A stretch of DNA of 64,000 nt from Mastigias papua (taxonomy: Eukaryota; Cnidaria; Scyphozoa; Rhizostomeae; Mastigiidae), in assembly GCA_964019165.1 (NCBI GenBank), contig OZ025271.1, forward strand, positions 16,973,282 through 17,037,281, given 5' to 3'. The number at the start of each line of letters is the position of its first letter. Position 1 is the first letter of the stretch. Under the pieces are notes generated by a model. The model did not search any database, was not told the origin of the DNA, and saw only the letters and a program-made list of their open reading frames with translations. The position numbers and the translations under genes are program-made. This document shows, in pieces, positions 33,751 through 46,066 of this stretch.

Positions 33751-34944
33751 CCTATGTGGGTATAGCAAGTCGTGCAGTGCCTCAGGTAGGTGATTTCTTA
33801 GTTAATTGAAGCGCTGTATTGAATTCAGCCAAATTGGGTCTAAAACATTGTGATAGTTGATAGGCTTAGACGTCAACAATCCCATTCAAGATCCCACTGG
33901 TATCATTTTCTGCTCCTATAGTCACATTGGTATTTCAGGACAGCCTCGTATTGTGATTTGAGGTCTGTATGTTATTGTTCCAGGCTGGGTGGCGTGATTT
34001 ACACTAACCATGCGCTTTCAGGCCAGGTCTTACAATGTTGGACTCTTTCGTACAGTCAATGCCTATGTCAACTCTCAAAGTTTATAGTGTGGTCTAATAA
34101 AAAATAGGAGGTCTGCAACCACACCCTCCACTTCGGAAGAAATCTATTTAGTTCGGGCAATTCCTTCCGAAAAACACAATAGCTTTTCCCAATTATAGCT
34201 GCGGCTTAATAAGTCCTAGACAACGAAATGACTCATTCGGGCAAAATATCAGTAATTCGGGCAGACATTTTGCAGCACGCCTAAATCTAGAGCCATCCTA
34301 AGCCCATGATTGTAGGTGGTAATCGACGAACAGTCTGTTTGTAATACAATAATCATATTTATAGTACACTCTCTCCCTCTCGCTCGTTTGCACATTCGGC
34401 GTGCAAACTGTATCATTTTTCACCGTGTCCGATATTACAAATGAGAATAGTCAAGTTTTTCCATGCATTACGTTCATTTGCTTTCTTCTCAGGATGTTGA
34501 GAGGTCTTCTGCCGTTTTGAACTGTCTCATTTGCATTTGTTAATGGCACTTTGCTGCTTCCATTATGTCATTGTCGATCACTATTGGCAGTGTTGCTTCC
34601 TCTGAAATTTGTTGCTCTAGTTGGCCATTGTAAGTAGTAGTTCATGGCTTGTTGGCCTGTTGTGCTTGTCCGTAATCGCAACATGTGACCAAATGTTCTC
34701 CATCGTCTGTTCTATTTGTCTATAGTTGGCTGTTTGTCTAGCTACTGTGCAAATTGTAGCCAAGCAGAACTTAAATGCACGTTACTGTATACAATACTGT
34801 ATACTATAGGACCCAAAATTGTCTACATTCAACTTACATGATCTACAGTTGCAATCAAGATCAATGTCCCTAATAGTTCCTTTGAAGTTATCGAGTGTCT
34901 GGGACTGTTTTATGGGAGGGGACAATGCATTAATGCAAGAGAAA

Positions 34945-35335
34945 GGCTTTCTATCAACCTTCGTTTTCTTGCCACAGGTATGAAAAATCTATTTTTGCAT
35001 TTGATGTAGGCCTAGGCCTATCACCCTACTCCAATTGCAAAATATGCTTGTTCTGAGGTGGTCCCGTAGACTGCTTGTTTATTGTTGCTTTTAGCTATTT
35101 GCTAGCTCCTGTTTGAAGCCCCTGACTATTCAATGAATTGCCTGTTGCTGCATCTGTGTGCTTGTTCAACTATTACTGGGCCATTTAAAATAGTGAACTA
35201 AACAAGTCTGATAGTTGAATACCATAGGTATAACATTTAAGCGCATATCCTTTCAGTACAGAGTGAGATAAAGCACAATCTCTGGGATAGTTGATGAAAC
35301 ATGCGTAGTATTGTTTTGTGTCCATAGTAGTACTG
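34945..35335. other. Intergenic, nothing recognised
   Basis: No supported gene or repeat. Confidence 0.3.
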
Positions 35336-35339
35336 CTCG

Positions 35340-35470
35340 CTATTTCCCGAAAGAGCGGGAACATTCTTTAAGCAGACTAAAAAGCTTCTTTCGTCCGAAA
35401 CTCTTCAGAGTATGAAGCGGCCGAGAGTTGCACCCGAAATATATAGCCAGATGCGGATAGGCGCTTGAAG
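35340..35470 (-). mobile_element. Penelope LTR fragment
   Basis: Minus-strand relative of the 15.8-kb LTR (AAGCTTCTTTCGTCCGAAAC, TATATAGCCAGATGCGG). Old and diverged, with no pol sequence. Confidence 0.7.
35373..35414 (-). ncRNA. Hammerhead motif, diverged
   Basis: CATACT - CTGAAGA - stem II - GAAA - stem III - AGTCTG. The core fits CUGANGA/GAAA, but stem I has one mismatch and the cleavage site reads TTA. Confidence 0.5.
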
Positions 35471-35599
35471 TTAGCCTTGTTAGCACGAAATTGCGTTCGT
35501 TCGCTTACCATAGCTCTGTTCAATTATCTTTTGAAAAAGTATTTCTATGTTTCTTTTAGCAAATAAAAGAAAATGAAATAGTGCCACAAACGACAACTA

Positions 35600-35710
35600 C
35601 CATAAATCCTCGAATTCCCCCACCCCTCAAAACGCCCCCTCTCGAATAAGTCTCATCCTAGAACCTCAAGTTGCTAATAAGCCACCCCCCCTCAAATAAG
35701 CCCACATCCC
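35600..35710. repeat. C-rich 'gaataag-ccccc' repeat
   Basis: CCCCTCTCGAATAAGTC and CCCCCTCAAATAAGCCC phrases. Similar diffuse stretches occur near 50.8, 59.63 and 60.66 kb. Probably remnants of one dispersed family. Confidence 0.4.
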
Positions 35711-36352
35711 AGATGATGATGAAGACTTTGATAAAAACTTATCCTTAAATTTAGACTGTTTTTTTTAATATTTTGGAGAACAGGAAACCTGACCAAGAAA
35801 TTTAATGCAATAAGTTGAGAGGTTATCTCCTTCTCATGGATCTAGATGATGTTGTGTAAATGTGTTTGCTTTATGGAAACGGTTGATGACCTTTCATTTG
35901 ATGGGAAATACTATTTTTTATGTATTAATCCCAGAAATATTCTAAAATTTCCTGTTCATTATATTAGACTTAAATTAAATTTATACCCTGGGATTCCTAT
36001 ACTTTTGCTAATCGTTCTGTAGAATCAGGCCTCTACTTTCACAAATGTCCAAGAATGATACTCAATTCTCAGTTATGTATATAGGTATCCCTAAATGCTC
36101 TCCGTACTATGAGTAATTCCTGCAATACAATTTATAAATAATTTGTTTGGTGTCTTGTCATTTTAAAGTATATCCTTGAATGTATATTAAAATTTAACCT
36201 ATTTCTTGTCACTGTGCTCCTCTGCCACTTGCTAAAACGCCATAATACAGAGAAGTTAACTATTAACCATCAGTCTAAAAATGTCTACATATCTCCGGAA
36301 AACATGAAGATTCTCTCAATGGAACATGGGAACAAGTGGGAATTTAATAGGG

Positions 36353-36372
36353 ATAATAATAATAATAATAAT
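36353..36372. repeat. (TAA)n tract, left side of R2-type element
   Basis: Seven TAA units directly against the poly-A tail (seen as T on the plus strand) of the minus-strand retroelement. Confidence 0.85.
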
Positions 36373-38101
36373 TTTTTTGTTTTTTTTTTTTTTTTTTTTT
36401 AAACTTCTCATTGAATATATCGTTAATTAAATACAATAATACACCTCTCAAGTAAATGGCAGTGTAGAATTGGCTTGCTTGTAGAGAGCATAGCATAAAA
36501 CATAAAATGAAACAAAAACAGTAGAAGTAAACGAATAAGGAATAGGGATATTAAATAGTTAAAAGTTCTGGGTTAGTCCAAGGCTTGTTTCGACGACAGA
36601 AAATGTAATAGCTGGATCGAATAGAGATGTTCATGGCTTTCATTATAATTCTTTTTGTGATAGTCTTATCAAAATGTAGCTCATGTAGTAAGGATAGAAG
36701 AGAATTGCAGGAAGAACCCATAACCCCAATTGCACCCATAGAGAGATTGACGAACACAACTTTGCTATATGAAGGAGAAAGGTCATTTATCAGTGAACTA
36801 TATTTGGCAGTTTTACGATCGCTATTGATCTGCATATTCGTTTCAAAACCGACAGTAAGCTCAAGGATGTAAAGTATCTTATTATCTGTAAGAAGAAGAA
36901 GGTCGGGACGAAAAGAATCCCCCGTAATCAAACATGGAGATAGGAAGGAAGGTAGATCAGCATATACAGTACATTTGTTAAGTGATGAGAATGTGCTTGC
37001 GAGAAAAAGAAGAACAGAATTATGTCTCCAAGTGTATCTACCCTCATCTAGATATGACTTGCAGCTGGATACAACATGTTGTAAAGTTTCTGACTGGAGA
37101 CAAAAGGAGCAACCAGACGACTGAGAAAGTGCCCACCTACAGAGATTTTTGCGAGTAGGAAGAGTATTATTAAGATACTTTACAGAAAAATTGAAAATGT
37201 TCCTAGGCAAGTTTTGCTGGACACTTGACCATAAGCCTTTTAAATTCTGGCATGAATTCTTGATAATATACGAAATAACTAAACCTTGGGATAGAAGGGT
37301 GTTGTATATTCGCTCTTCATGGTCATGTTGAATAGACTTAAGAACTTGCTTAGTATTTTGAAATTGGTCGTATTGAAGATTTGTACCATAACTAGTCTCA
37401 GCCCAAAGATTCTTGATATCCAGGTTTGGAGAAGATTTTAATGCATTGCGTATAACAGTCTGACATTCGATGAATTTAGTAGATGGGAGGACAAGGTTGA
37501 TACCGTATCTAGACTTGTTTAAGACGAGAGAACTAACAGTAGCACTTATGGGCAGTTCAAGCCACTTCCTTACATAACTTGTGACGATGTTATCTAGATT
37601 ATCAACAACCCAAGTCTTGCTAAGATCTGCAATAGTTAAATGCCAAGATAGCTTAGAAAGCACAAATCGGTGGTAAAGTAGGAGCTTGTATTTAGGGTGA
37701 CAGGGAAGGTTATCCGTTTTGATCATCAGATCCTTAATTGTGCTGAGAAGGGTAGACATGTGGTCATTATTATCCATATTGAAATTGAAATAGCGCCCGA
37801 GATACTTGAAGGATTTGTCACTCTCAACAGTAGGAACCAGTGAGTTGATCAAAGTAAGCTTTGGAAGGAACTGGACTGAAGATGTGGCGGATTTCTTTAT
37901 GCCAAATGTGACACATTTGTCGACTCTGATCTTCATGCCTGCCCAGTTACACCAACGTGTAAAATGATTAAGAAGTATCTGATTCTGATTCATCATTGAT
38001 CGTTGAGCAATGGCGGATGGACGTACATTTTGTGCACGATCATAGTTGTTTAACGTTTGTGAAATTCTGCTTGTTTGGAGCGTTACATTTATTATTGTCG
38101 T

Positions 38102-38102
<1 letters not shown>
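36373..38102 (-). mobile_element. R2-type (RLE) non-LTR retrotransposon, 5'-truncated
   Basis: About 1.73 kb on the minus strand, ending in a poly-A tail (36373-36400) and bounded on both sides by TAA/ATT microsatellite. It carries the 3' part of an open frame with a CCHC motif and a restriction-like endonuclease. Insertion within TAA repeats recalls the R4/Dong clade, so it may be site-preferring. Confidence 0.8.
36551..38102 (-). CDS. C-terminal part of RLE-type reverse transcriptase
   Basis: About 517 element-derived residues, open to the stop; the frame runs back into microsatellite (poly-Ile) that is not part of the protein. It begins after the catalytic YxDD, in the thumb region (FTRWCNWAGMKIRVDKCVTF; FKYLGRYFNF; YVRKWLELP). 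A zinc-binding CxxC-x7-H-x4-C follows (CSFCLQSETLQHVVSSC, about 37090). The restriction-like endonuclease core is FRPDLLLLTDNKILYILELT (about 36910-36855; PD and E are the expected catalytic residues). The C-terminus CRRNKPWTNPELL is typical of this group. No stops or frameshifts in the retained part, so truncation was fairly recent. It cannot retrotranspose because the polymerase core is missing. Confidence 0.8.
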
Positions 38103-38149
<47 letters not shown>

Positions 38150-38150
38150 T
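38103..38150. repeat. (AAT)n microsatellite, right side of R2-type element
   Basis: About 16 AAT units. With 36353-36372 it brackets the element in the same repeat phase. Confidence 0.9.
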
Positions 38151-39310
38151 GAAAGGCAACATGGATTCCGCAAAAAATACTCGTGTACCCCCCAGTCTTG
38201 CAGAGTCCGATCAATTCCAGAAATCAGACTGATGCTATATTTCTCTATATTTCGAAAACTTTTGATAAGGTTTCTCACAATAAATTATAGCTCAAATTAC
38301 GTAGTTATGGCATACGGGGACAAGTCAATCCTTGGATTCAAAGCTTTCTGTGCGGCAGAACTCAATCAGTAGTAGTGAATGGAGAAACTTCATCTCCTTG
38401 TAATGTACTTCAGGCTTCCCTCCAGGATCAGTTCTCGGCCCTTTGCTATTCTTCATTTTCATTAATGACATTGTTAACGACATTCCTTCCAGAATAAACC
38501 GTTTTGCTGATGATTGTGCTTCTATAGACGGATTAATTCAATAGATGATTCTGCAGCATTCCAAAATGACTTAAACAAACTGTATACATGGTACCGTAGT
38601 TGGAACATATATTCGATGTTGGCAAACGTTACTCTATGACGGTGACGTTAAGAAGAAATATCATTCAAAACGAATATCACGTCGAGTCATAGACATAAAT
38701 AGGGATTTATATCTGTAGGCATTTGCGCTGGAATAGGACAGTTGATCGATTAGTATGGAAGGCAAATAGATCTCTTGGTTTTCTGCGCAGAAACCTTCCA
38801 AATGTTCTCGCCAGGTGCAAGAGCAGATTTAATTTGTGCTAGTAGGCCCACATCTTGAATGCATGCGAAGTCTGGTCACCGTATACTAATGAACTGAAAA
38901 CAAAACATTGAAAATGTTCAAAAGAATGGAGCTCATTTTATTATGGGAGATTACTGCCATAGATCTAGTGTGACTGATCTACTGCTTAAACTGAAATGGG
39001 ATTCATTCGAATCACGTAGATTGCTATTCTAACTGAAATACGTTCATAAAATGTTTAAAAGTCAGGTAGTTTTGGATCCTAATATTTTCTTTTCCCATGG
39101 AACTTCCCTCCCAATATTTGCTTTCTTGTAGCTCAGAATCATTTAAGATTATGCCCAAATTCGGGAGGGTTGGTGTGGTAAGTTCTTTCTTTTATTCAAT
39201 CATTCGAGTATCGAATAGCTTGCCAGAAACTATTGTAACGCAGGCGAGTTCTGAATCTCTTTCCTGCTTATGCCGAGCCTTAACCAATTATAGAATTCTT
39301 CTTATTTGAT
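38151..39310 (+). pseudogene. Jockey/CR1-like reverse transcriptase pseudogene
   Basis: Several frames together give a degenerate pol: RQHGFRKKYSC, then a motif-A-like ...KTFDKVSHN, GETSSPCNV...LGPLLFFIFINDIVNDIP (motif B region), FADDC (motif C), and a C-terminal tail with VSNSLPETIV near 39205. Frameshifts and stops are frequent. The 5' part is cut off at the AAT microsatellite. Confidence 0.75.
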
Positions 39311-39387
39311 GTAATTTGTAGTAGCAAAACAACGACAAAGCAACAAGAACAAGAAAACAACTACTACTTCAACTATTTCTTCGTTGA

Positions 39388-39605
39388 GGGTGAGTGGCCA
39401 AGCGGTTCAGCCAGTTTCCGTTAGCTAGCTGAAGTTAAGCTTGGATGTGTTAGGTCAGCAACTGGTTTGGCGACTTTCCAGATAAACGACCAAAGCAGCT
39501 CACTCTACCGTCCTTCGGAAGGAACGCAAAACTAGGGGTCCCATGCCTAGATGCGGCATGCATAGTAGGCCTAAATTAGCTGGAAACACTAGATATAAAA
39601 GCCTA
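39388..39605 (+). mobile_element. tRNA-like SINE, copy 2
   Basis: GGTGAGTGGCCAAGCGGTTC head and the same body as 19786-19995 with scattered substitutions. It ends in an A-rich CAAAGTAAATAGC tail. Confidence 0.6.
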
Positions 39606-41605
39606 CTCAAGACAAAGTAAATAGCAAAAATGTGTCATTTATAAAAAAAAAACAGTGATCAAACTTCTCATAATGAATGGTTGATCCATGGCTTGCTTCT
39701 GAGGCGGAAAACATAGTATCAATAATAATTATAGTAATAATATTAAACCTGAGATTGCAAATGGTACGATTCTCTTGTAGAGTATAGTGTGTTGCCATAC
39801 AGGAGGGATAGACTCAGCTAGTATTCTTCTAAGTGTTTAGAGGTGAGCAGACCTCCCCTAGACCCTGGAGTTGGCTTAATAAATTATTTTTGAAACTGCC
39901 AGGCCATGCATGTTCAATCTTGGTTGCATTTAAGTTGTATTGTGACCCTGCGCCTATTACAGCTTCCGGCATATTAGCTTAGGGGTCATCAATTGTGAAC
40001 AATAATTGGAGCTGAAATAAGAAGAATGAGAAAAAGAACAGATATGTAAATGTAATAAGCCTCTGTCGTATTTGAGCACAAAGCGAAAGATTTGTCTCCA
40101 GTGCCTACCGCAACATGTGAGAGGGCCTTTTGAACTGTACTGTTTACTAGTTGCCATTCTTTACATATCTTTTAAGCTATCCATGGCAATGTACTTCCTT
40201 TTCCCATCTCTGGCCTTTTGTATTGTAATCTGTACAATGAGGCTTGACAGAGATTGTGATCAAGATTTGTCTCCACTGCCTACGGTCATGTTTACCTGTG
40301 CTCTTTCGAATGTAATGTTGAATAGATACTATGCTTTGCATACCTTACAAGCATCTCCAATTAATGCAAATAACTTATCCATGGCGATATAATTGCATTT
40401 CATGTCTTTGCCTTTTGAATTTGAAGCTGCACAGTGACGCATAATGGGGAATATGTTTCTTTTTTCTCGTGATTTCAGTGGATTTGTCTGTTAAACTTGA
40501 GACCAACAGTGGCTGGAAGCTTCACCCCCCCCCCCCCTCCTTCTGCAACCTTTTATCAATACATTACTTTTGCACTCTAGTTTACTTTTCCACGTAGATT
40601 TTTCCTTTACCCATATCTGAGTAGTGTACTATATATTCAGTCAAATTTTACCCTGGGAGGTGCCTTCTCAAATATTATAGGGGATAAACTTTCAACAGTT
40701 TTCTCCCACTTGAAACACAACCATTGTGTCTCCTCCTAAGTCATCATTAGCATTGTCAGCCCCCAACCCCCTATGTATGAATTCCTAATGCTAGAAATGT
40801 CTGTTTGCTCCACATAATGAAGTTGGCAGTCTATCCTGGCAAGTCTGTTTTGGGCAACCAAGTGCTACCTCTGAATAGGAGTGTTTGATTATACCTATAA
40901 ACAGTTCTGTGCGATATAGAATCCCTTTTGGATAGGACACTTATCCTATGAACTCGGTATTGTGAGGTAGCGTTGCCTTCTCCATCCCTCGTCAACTTTA
41001 TCTTGGAACTGTTTTCACCAAGCAGCAATTTGCTGCAGAGTGCACTGTAACCAAGGATCCGAACTAAGGCTCGAGGCGGCTTTTGATCCATCGAGGATCA
41101 TCCTCACTTTGGACGTGTGCAGTATGGGATACTTAGACAGTACGAAGGGTAGGGGGCTGCATGGGCATGAGCCATTTTTCTGACAAACTGCTATAGCAAG
41201 TATAGAGGGTTGGGGTGCTAAATTACTTTCATTACGTAACACGAAACATTTAGTGCAATGTTCATACCTTTTCAATTTTTACTAAACACTCATGTAAAGA
41301 CAGAGTTTAAACCTTATGCAGCTGAATTCTCGTATTATCCCTAATCATTCCTAAATTTCAGCGATTTTGAAGCTTAAAAAATGCGAGGCTGGTGTTGTGG
41401 AGAGAGGGCTTTATGCCAGAATGTTACGTAGCAATGAGAGGGTATCAGTTCGAGTATGACCAGCTGTTATATACTGGGATGTGGGGGTCAAAACGACCAT
41501 TTCTTTCCATTACGTACTTTTTGAGTGACCCCTAGCCATTCCATGGATGACTGTGTTTGCTTTCAAAATGCTGCCATAGACTACCACAAATCAATGCATG
41601 TTTTT

Positions 41606-41960
41606 TCTTTTATAAGAAACTTGGCTCAAACATCTGACTCAAAAACCTAGTAGTAAAAGTTTCTTAATTTTAGGACACATTTTAAGTTCTAAAAGTTCCT
41701 TAGCAGTTTATTTATTTGAAAGTTGCTTTGACAACGAAGTCGAAGCATCAAGCATCGTCTTCTGTAGTGCACGTAAGACTTAGTGCATAGAACATACTGT
41801 AGTGGAAACTTGTCCAAGCCAATGTAGGAAAACAGGAGTTTCCCATACAAGAAGATGGCACATGAAGTTCATAAGTTTCTTTCTTTTTGTAATTCTAAAA
41901 GTTTATTAAACATTTGGGTGTCTAGTACTAAGTTTCTTATAAGCTGGTTTCTTATTAAGA
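41606..41960. mobile_element. TIR element with TTATAAGAAAC ends (copy 3)
   Basis: Counterpart of 24369-24716 at the matching place of duplication block 2, so it predates the duplication. Confidence 0.5.
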
Positions 41961-43624
41961 CAGACATATTTTTACCTTGTGTAGCTCATCAGTGCAGATC
42001 AGTTGGGCATGAATGAAGTCGAAAAGTTATAGTATATCCACCGATAGTGCTCAAGCTGCCTGAGCAGTGAGCTATGCATAATGATTTGTAGTGGGATGTA
42101 CAGCATGCAACTGCAATCACAGAGTACTCAATCACAAAAGATTTTTCAGAGTTTCACTGTGGTTTCGGATACGGTCTGGGAACACAAGATTGCAACTTCG
42201 GCTATACCAAGTAACCTATTAACCCTAAAATACCCAAAAGTCAATGGGTATGTACTGGGTATAGTATATTTTGCACATGAATATTCCTATCTTCAATTCT
42301 TCATATTTCTACGCTGGGAAAAATTCAGTAGTTAGCGTTGATCGTTTTACTCTAGCTTCGAGCCATAACTTAATACTTTGTGAAGACAATGAGAAAATAA
42401 TATTGACGAGTAAAGCAATAGTACACCTATCTCATTATGCCAAAGGCCCAGGTAAGTGCTCTCTCTAACGGGTATCCCACACCCTATAGAACTGTATATT
42501 GAACTAACCAAACTGTTTATTGGCTGCCAATGATTGCCCACAGCAGACATCTCAGACAGTGATGTACCGAGGGACTTTTGAGTGGGATGTAAACAAAGTT
42601 TACCGACAAATTTAGACAAGACCCAGTTGCGCAGGGAGAGGTATTTGGGGACCAAGGGTAACTTTTTCGATGCATTTCCGTCATAAGTGCCTGTCAGACA
42701 TAGAAATTGTTGTTAGGATCTTTTCTGTATGCTAATATGGGGGGTAGCACGAGATTTCTTGAAAGTTATCGATAATCTTGAAGAAAATGAGCAATGTTTT
42801 TCAAACAAGCATTATTTCCGACAATCCTCGATCGTTAACACACCTTTTACCGACGAGCCGAAAAGTTACTGACGGGTTGTAGAAAAGTAGGGTGTGTAAC
42901 ACCCCCACACACCGTACTTCAACATGTCCCTATTCCCAGGCTAGAATATTTTTCTCTCTTTCAATGTTGAAATGAATACATAATAACACAGACAGTTAAT
43001 CTTCATAGTACAAATTTACTATGCATTCGGTAGAGGGAGACGCTTGCATGTGTGAGGAAGCTGCGATGCAATAATGGAAGCGAATCATAAAAACAAAGTC
43101 AGTTTCACTCATGTACAACATGTACACAAATGCAATATCTCTTAACTCTGTTCCCTCTAAAATATCCTTACTTTATCTCAAAACTACCAAGCAAAGTTCT
43201 TCTCTTCTCTCTTATCTATTCTGTAGTGACTTCACTTTACTCTAACATGACTACTTAACTCGTTTCCATTCTTCACACATTTCTATACATGGAAGGCAAA
43301 CCATACTACCCCACGTAACAGTACCTTAAGAAGGGTCCTCCCAGTCCAGACGGTAGGCAGTGGCGACAAGTCTCTTCGCATTGTGCTCAAATATGACTGA
43401 GTTGCAAATCAGTTCTATTCAACATCAGATTTACAAATCTATTTTTCCCTCTTCTTGCTTGTTTCGTTTCCATTTACACCACAGAAATGGAATAACACTT
43501 CAGCTGAAAACAATAACACTTCAGCTGTTACGCCCGCGAATTTGCGCGGCATAGGCGTTGAAGGAATGGGTGCATATAGAGCAAAAACTGAACATGCATC
43601 TACCAGTACATTATAAAGTAATAA

Positions 43625-43735
43625 CTTATGAGGCAAAATGGGCCTAAATTTGGCTGTGGAATGCATAGATTGGTTAGAATCATGTGCATGATTGGCCAGT
43701 TACAATGAGACAGCTTTGCTCAAATAATCAAAAAC
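43625..43735. mobile_element. Hairpin MITE, family 1 (copy 8, partial)
   Basis: Loop AAATGGGCCTAAATTTGGCT and part of the right arm, at the same place downstream of gene A as copy 6 is downstream of gene B. It predates the duplication. Confidence 0.55.
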
Positions 43736-43922
43736 TTGTCTACTTTGCTGTTACCTTGTATTATTAACCAATATATAGAATGATAAGCAACTTTTCAATA
43801 CTAAAGAGCAAACACACCTATTAAAATGCAGCTTGGTTATGAATTGTAATAAAAAAGTTAATACAAAGTTGTTTCAAACCAACAAAATATCTTCACCGTT
43901 CCAACCCAACCTCTTCTAGTGT

Positions 43923-46066
43923 TCATACTAAGTCCTTGTGTACCCCACTTCGTCTTCTGTTTCCAGCATAGTCCTTGTATACCCCACTTCGTCTTCTGTT
44001 TCCAGCATAGTCCTTGTATACCGCACTTCGTCTTCTGTTTCCAGCATAGTCCTTGTATACCGCACCTCGTCTTCTGTTTCCAGCATAGTCCTTGTGTACC
44101 CCACTTCGTCTTCTGTTTCCAGCATAGTCCTTGTGTACCCCACTTCGTCTTCTGTTTCCAGCATAGTCCTTGTGTACCCCACTTCGTCTTCTGTTTCCAG
44201 CATAGTCCTTGTATACCCCACTTCGTCTTCTGTTTCCAGCATAGTCCTTGTATACCGCACCTCGTCTTCTGTTTCCAGCATAGTCCTTGTGTACCCCACT
44301 TCGTCTTCTGTTTCCAGCATAGTCCTTGTGTACCCCACTTCGTCTTCTGTTTCCAGCATAGTCCTTGTATACCGCACTTCGTCTTCTGTTCCCAGCATAG
44401 TCCTTGTATACCCCACTTCGTCTTCTGTTTCCAGCATAGTCCTTGTATACCGCACTTCGTCTTCTGTTTCCAGCATAGTCCTTGTATACCGCACCTCGTC
44501 TTCTGTTTCCAGCATAGTCCTTGTATACCGCACTTCGTCTTCTGTTTCCAGCATAGTCTTGATATTCTATGGGAGTAGTATCTTCCTCTCTGTGTTCAAT
44601 GCTGCTTAACTCATCGTACGCTGCTTCACCATCCTGAATCACCTTGTGTTCCGAATTTGAGTTCATTTCAACGCTGATTGCTGCCGCTATAGGACACAAA
44701 TGTGGAGTATTGAATACATGTCTCGTGAAAAGGCAGTAATAGAAAGTTATCTAATTTACACGACTTTTTACTATGAAGCGGATTTATAAGAAACCAAGTG
44801 CTAGACAGTACTAGTACTAGACCAAAAGATATAAGAAGCTCTTAGAACTACAAAGAAAGTTTTTCGAAAATTTATACATGGCTGTGCCACCTTTCAAAGT
44901 TCAGGGAACCCCCTTTCCCTTCACAGATGTAACAGGTTTCCACTATAGTATCTTTCATGTGCTAAAACGTATGGGCACCACGCGCACAAATAGGAATTTG
45001 CGAGGTCAGGGATCTAGTCCGCATAAAAAGGCACACCAAAAGTTCTTTGAAGAGAATACGGCCTTTACATACATTTGTCAGATTTAGGATAGGCCGTAAC
45101 CAAAAGGCTTTCTTAGGGAGAGAAGGACACTGTTACTCCACTTCATGGTGCTTACCAGTCCAGTAGGTGGCCTAGAGTGGGGTTGTGGGAAGAGTCAATG
45201 CTTACTTTAGTGACATAGGAGGACCCATCATGGCTGGGTCCGACGTGACAAATGATTTTGCAAAAATGCAAAAACGAACATAAATGGAAGCCGCTGTTAA
45301 ACCGAATACTTATAAGCAAATAAAGTTTTTTGAACGCTGTTTATTAGTGTGAAGGCACAAGAACGGGCATAAAAATAAGCTGCAATACCAATAAACCAAA
45401 ATACACGCTTAATAGCGCCAGTTTTAGCTAACAAGGAGCCAGATAAGATGGAGCACGGACGATCTCACCTAAAAGATGTTAGCGAGAAATACTGGAAATG
45501 GTGGGTCACGTGCATCGACGGCACACAGCGCTAGGCTTCTCTTCATTTTGAGTTTCACAAAAAACACTAGTGTCAACTGAGCCAAACCACAAAGAAATGT
45601 TGTTTCTTCCTATCTTTATGAGCTGTGTGAGTACCCAAAAGTAGATGTTTTTCTCTCCGTTTTTGTACAAAATCGAAGCAGTGCGAATAGGTAGAAGATT
45701 TCTACAAAAATAGATAATGTTGAAAATGGAATACTATGAATTTAGCTTCAATTATATCCGCACACTCCAAAGTCAAGAATGGGGGCAGGCAATGGAAACT
45801 CGAAGTAAATATGCCTTTACAGGAGTGGCAATCGACCCTTGTCTATTGGATCTATAGAAATATCAAGTATTGCAAACGATATTCTCTTAGGACTTTCATC
45901 CTTCGATATAGTCATGTTATTTGAGTGATGAAGTCCCTGTGGACTGTGAATAAAGCAATAGAACGCATACCGTCATCCGTCAAAACAAGTGCTTTATCCC
46001 ATGAGATGGCACAAAAGCCAATGAATATGAGCAACAGTTTCAGCTCCATGACTGCTGCACGGTGAC
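43923..46066 (-). CDS. Gene A: secreted repeat precursor, 280 aa
   Basis: Coding exons are 46049-45971 (start codon; exon 46066-45971) and 44686-43923, joined in phase 1 (843 nt). The 26-residue leader (core LLLIFIGFCAIS) is nearly that of gene B. The spacer is also nearly the same (HKVIQDGEAAYDELSSIEHR), but at EYQD it runs straight into 16 tandem units of DYAGNRRR[S/G][A/G]V[Y/H]K, ending HKDLV-stop. The second half of B's spacer exon, B's third intron and the lead-in are therefore missing: two exons have become one. Donor GTATGC, acceptor TGTGTCCTATAG. Each unit has a tri-arginine site but an Asn, not Gly, before it, so released peptides ([S/G][A/G]V[Y/H]KDYAGN) would not be amidated. Exported, very basic; function not known. 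Confidence 0.62.
43935..44558 (-). repeat. 39-bp coding minisatellite of gene A, 16 units
   Basis: Plus-strand unit CTTGTATACCCCACTTCGTC + TTCTGTTTCCAGCATAGTC. Same length and register as the gene B array, with different consensus, so each array was homogenised separately. Confidence 0.95.
44757..45090. mobile_element. TIR element relative (copy 4, degraded)
   Basis: GATTTATAAGAAACCAAGTG and AGAACTACAAAGAAAGTTTT phrases and the body near 44885 match 30755-31095 at the corresponding place in gene A's intron. Confidence 0.4.

Larger units (their letters stand above)
22480..34940. repeat. Segmental duplication block 1 (contains gene B)
   Basis: Co-linear, same-orientation similarity with 39950-47545. 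Shared landmarks: the 22.7/40.1-kb ACTGTACTGGTTAGTAGTTG phrase, the 23.8/40.93-kb TCCCTTTTGGATAAGGCAC phrase, 24.4/41.65 kb, 25.05/42.3 kb, 26.3/43.05 kb, gene B versus gene A, and the 34.87/47.48-kb CCCTAATAGTTC.TTT phrase. Block 1 is longer mainly because the introns of gene B carry extra sequence. Confidence 0.8.

Noticed and set aside
38150..38278. Poly-isoleucine N-terminus of the R2-type frame
   Set aside because: The frame runs through the AAT microsatellite into flanking DNA; the element starts at about 38102.
43919..44609. Plus-strand frames ('FVFCFQHSPCIPH') and the second minus frame ('TRTMLETEDEV') in the gene A array
   Set aside because: By-products of a repeat length divisible by three. 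The spliced reading frame is the KDYAGNRRR one.
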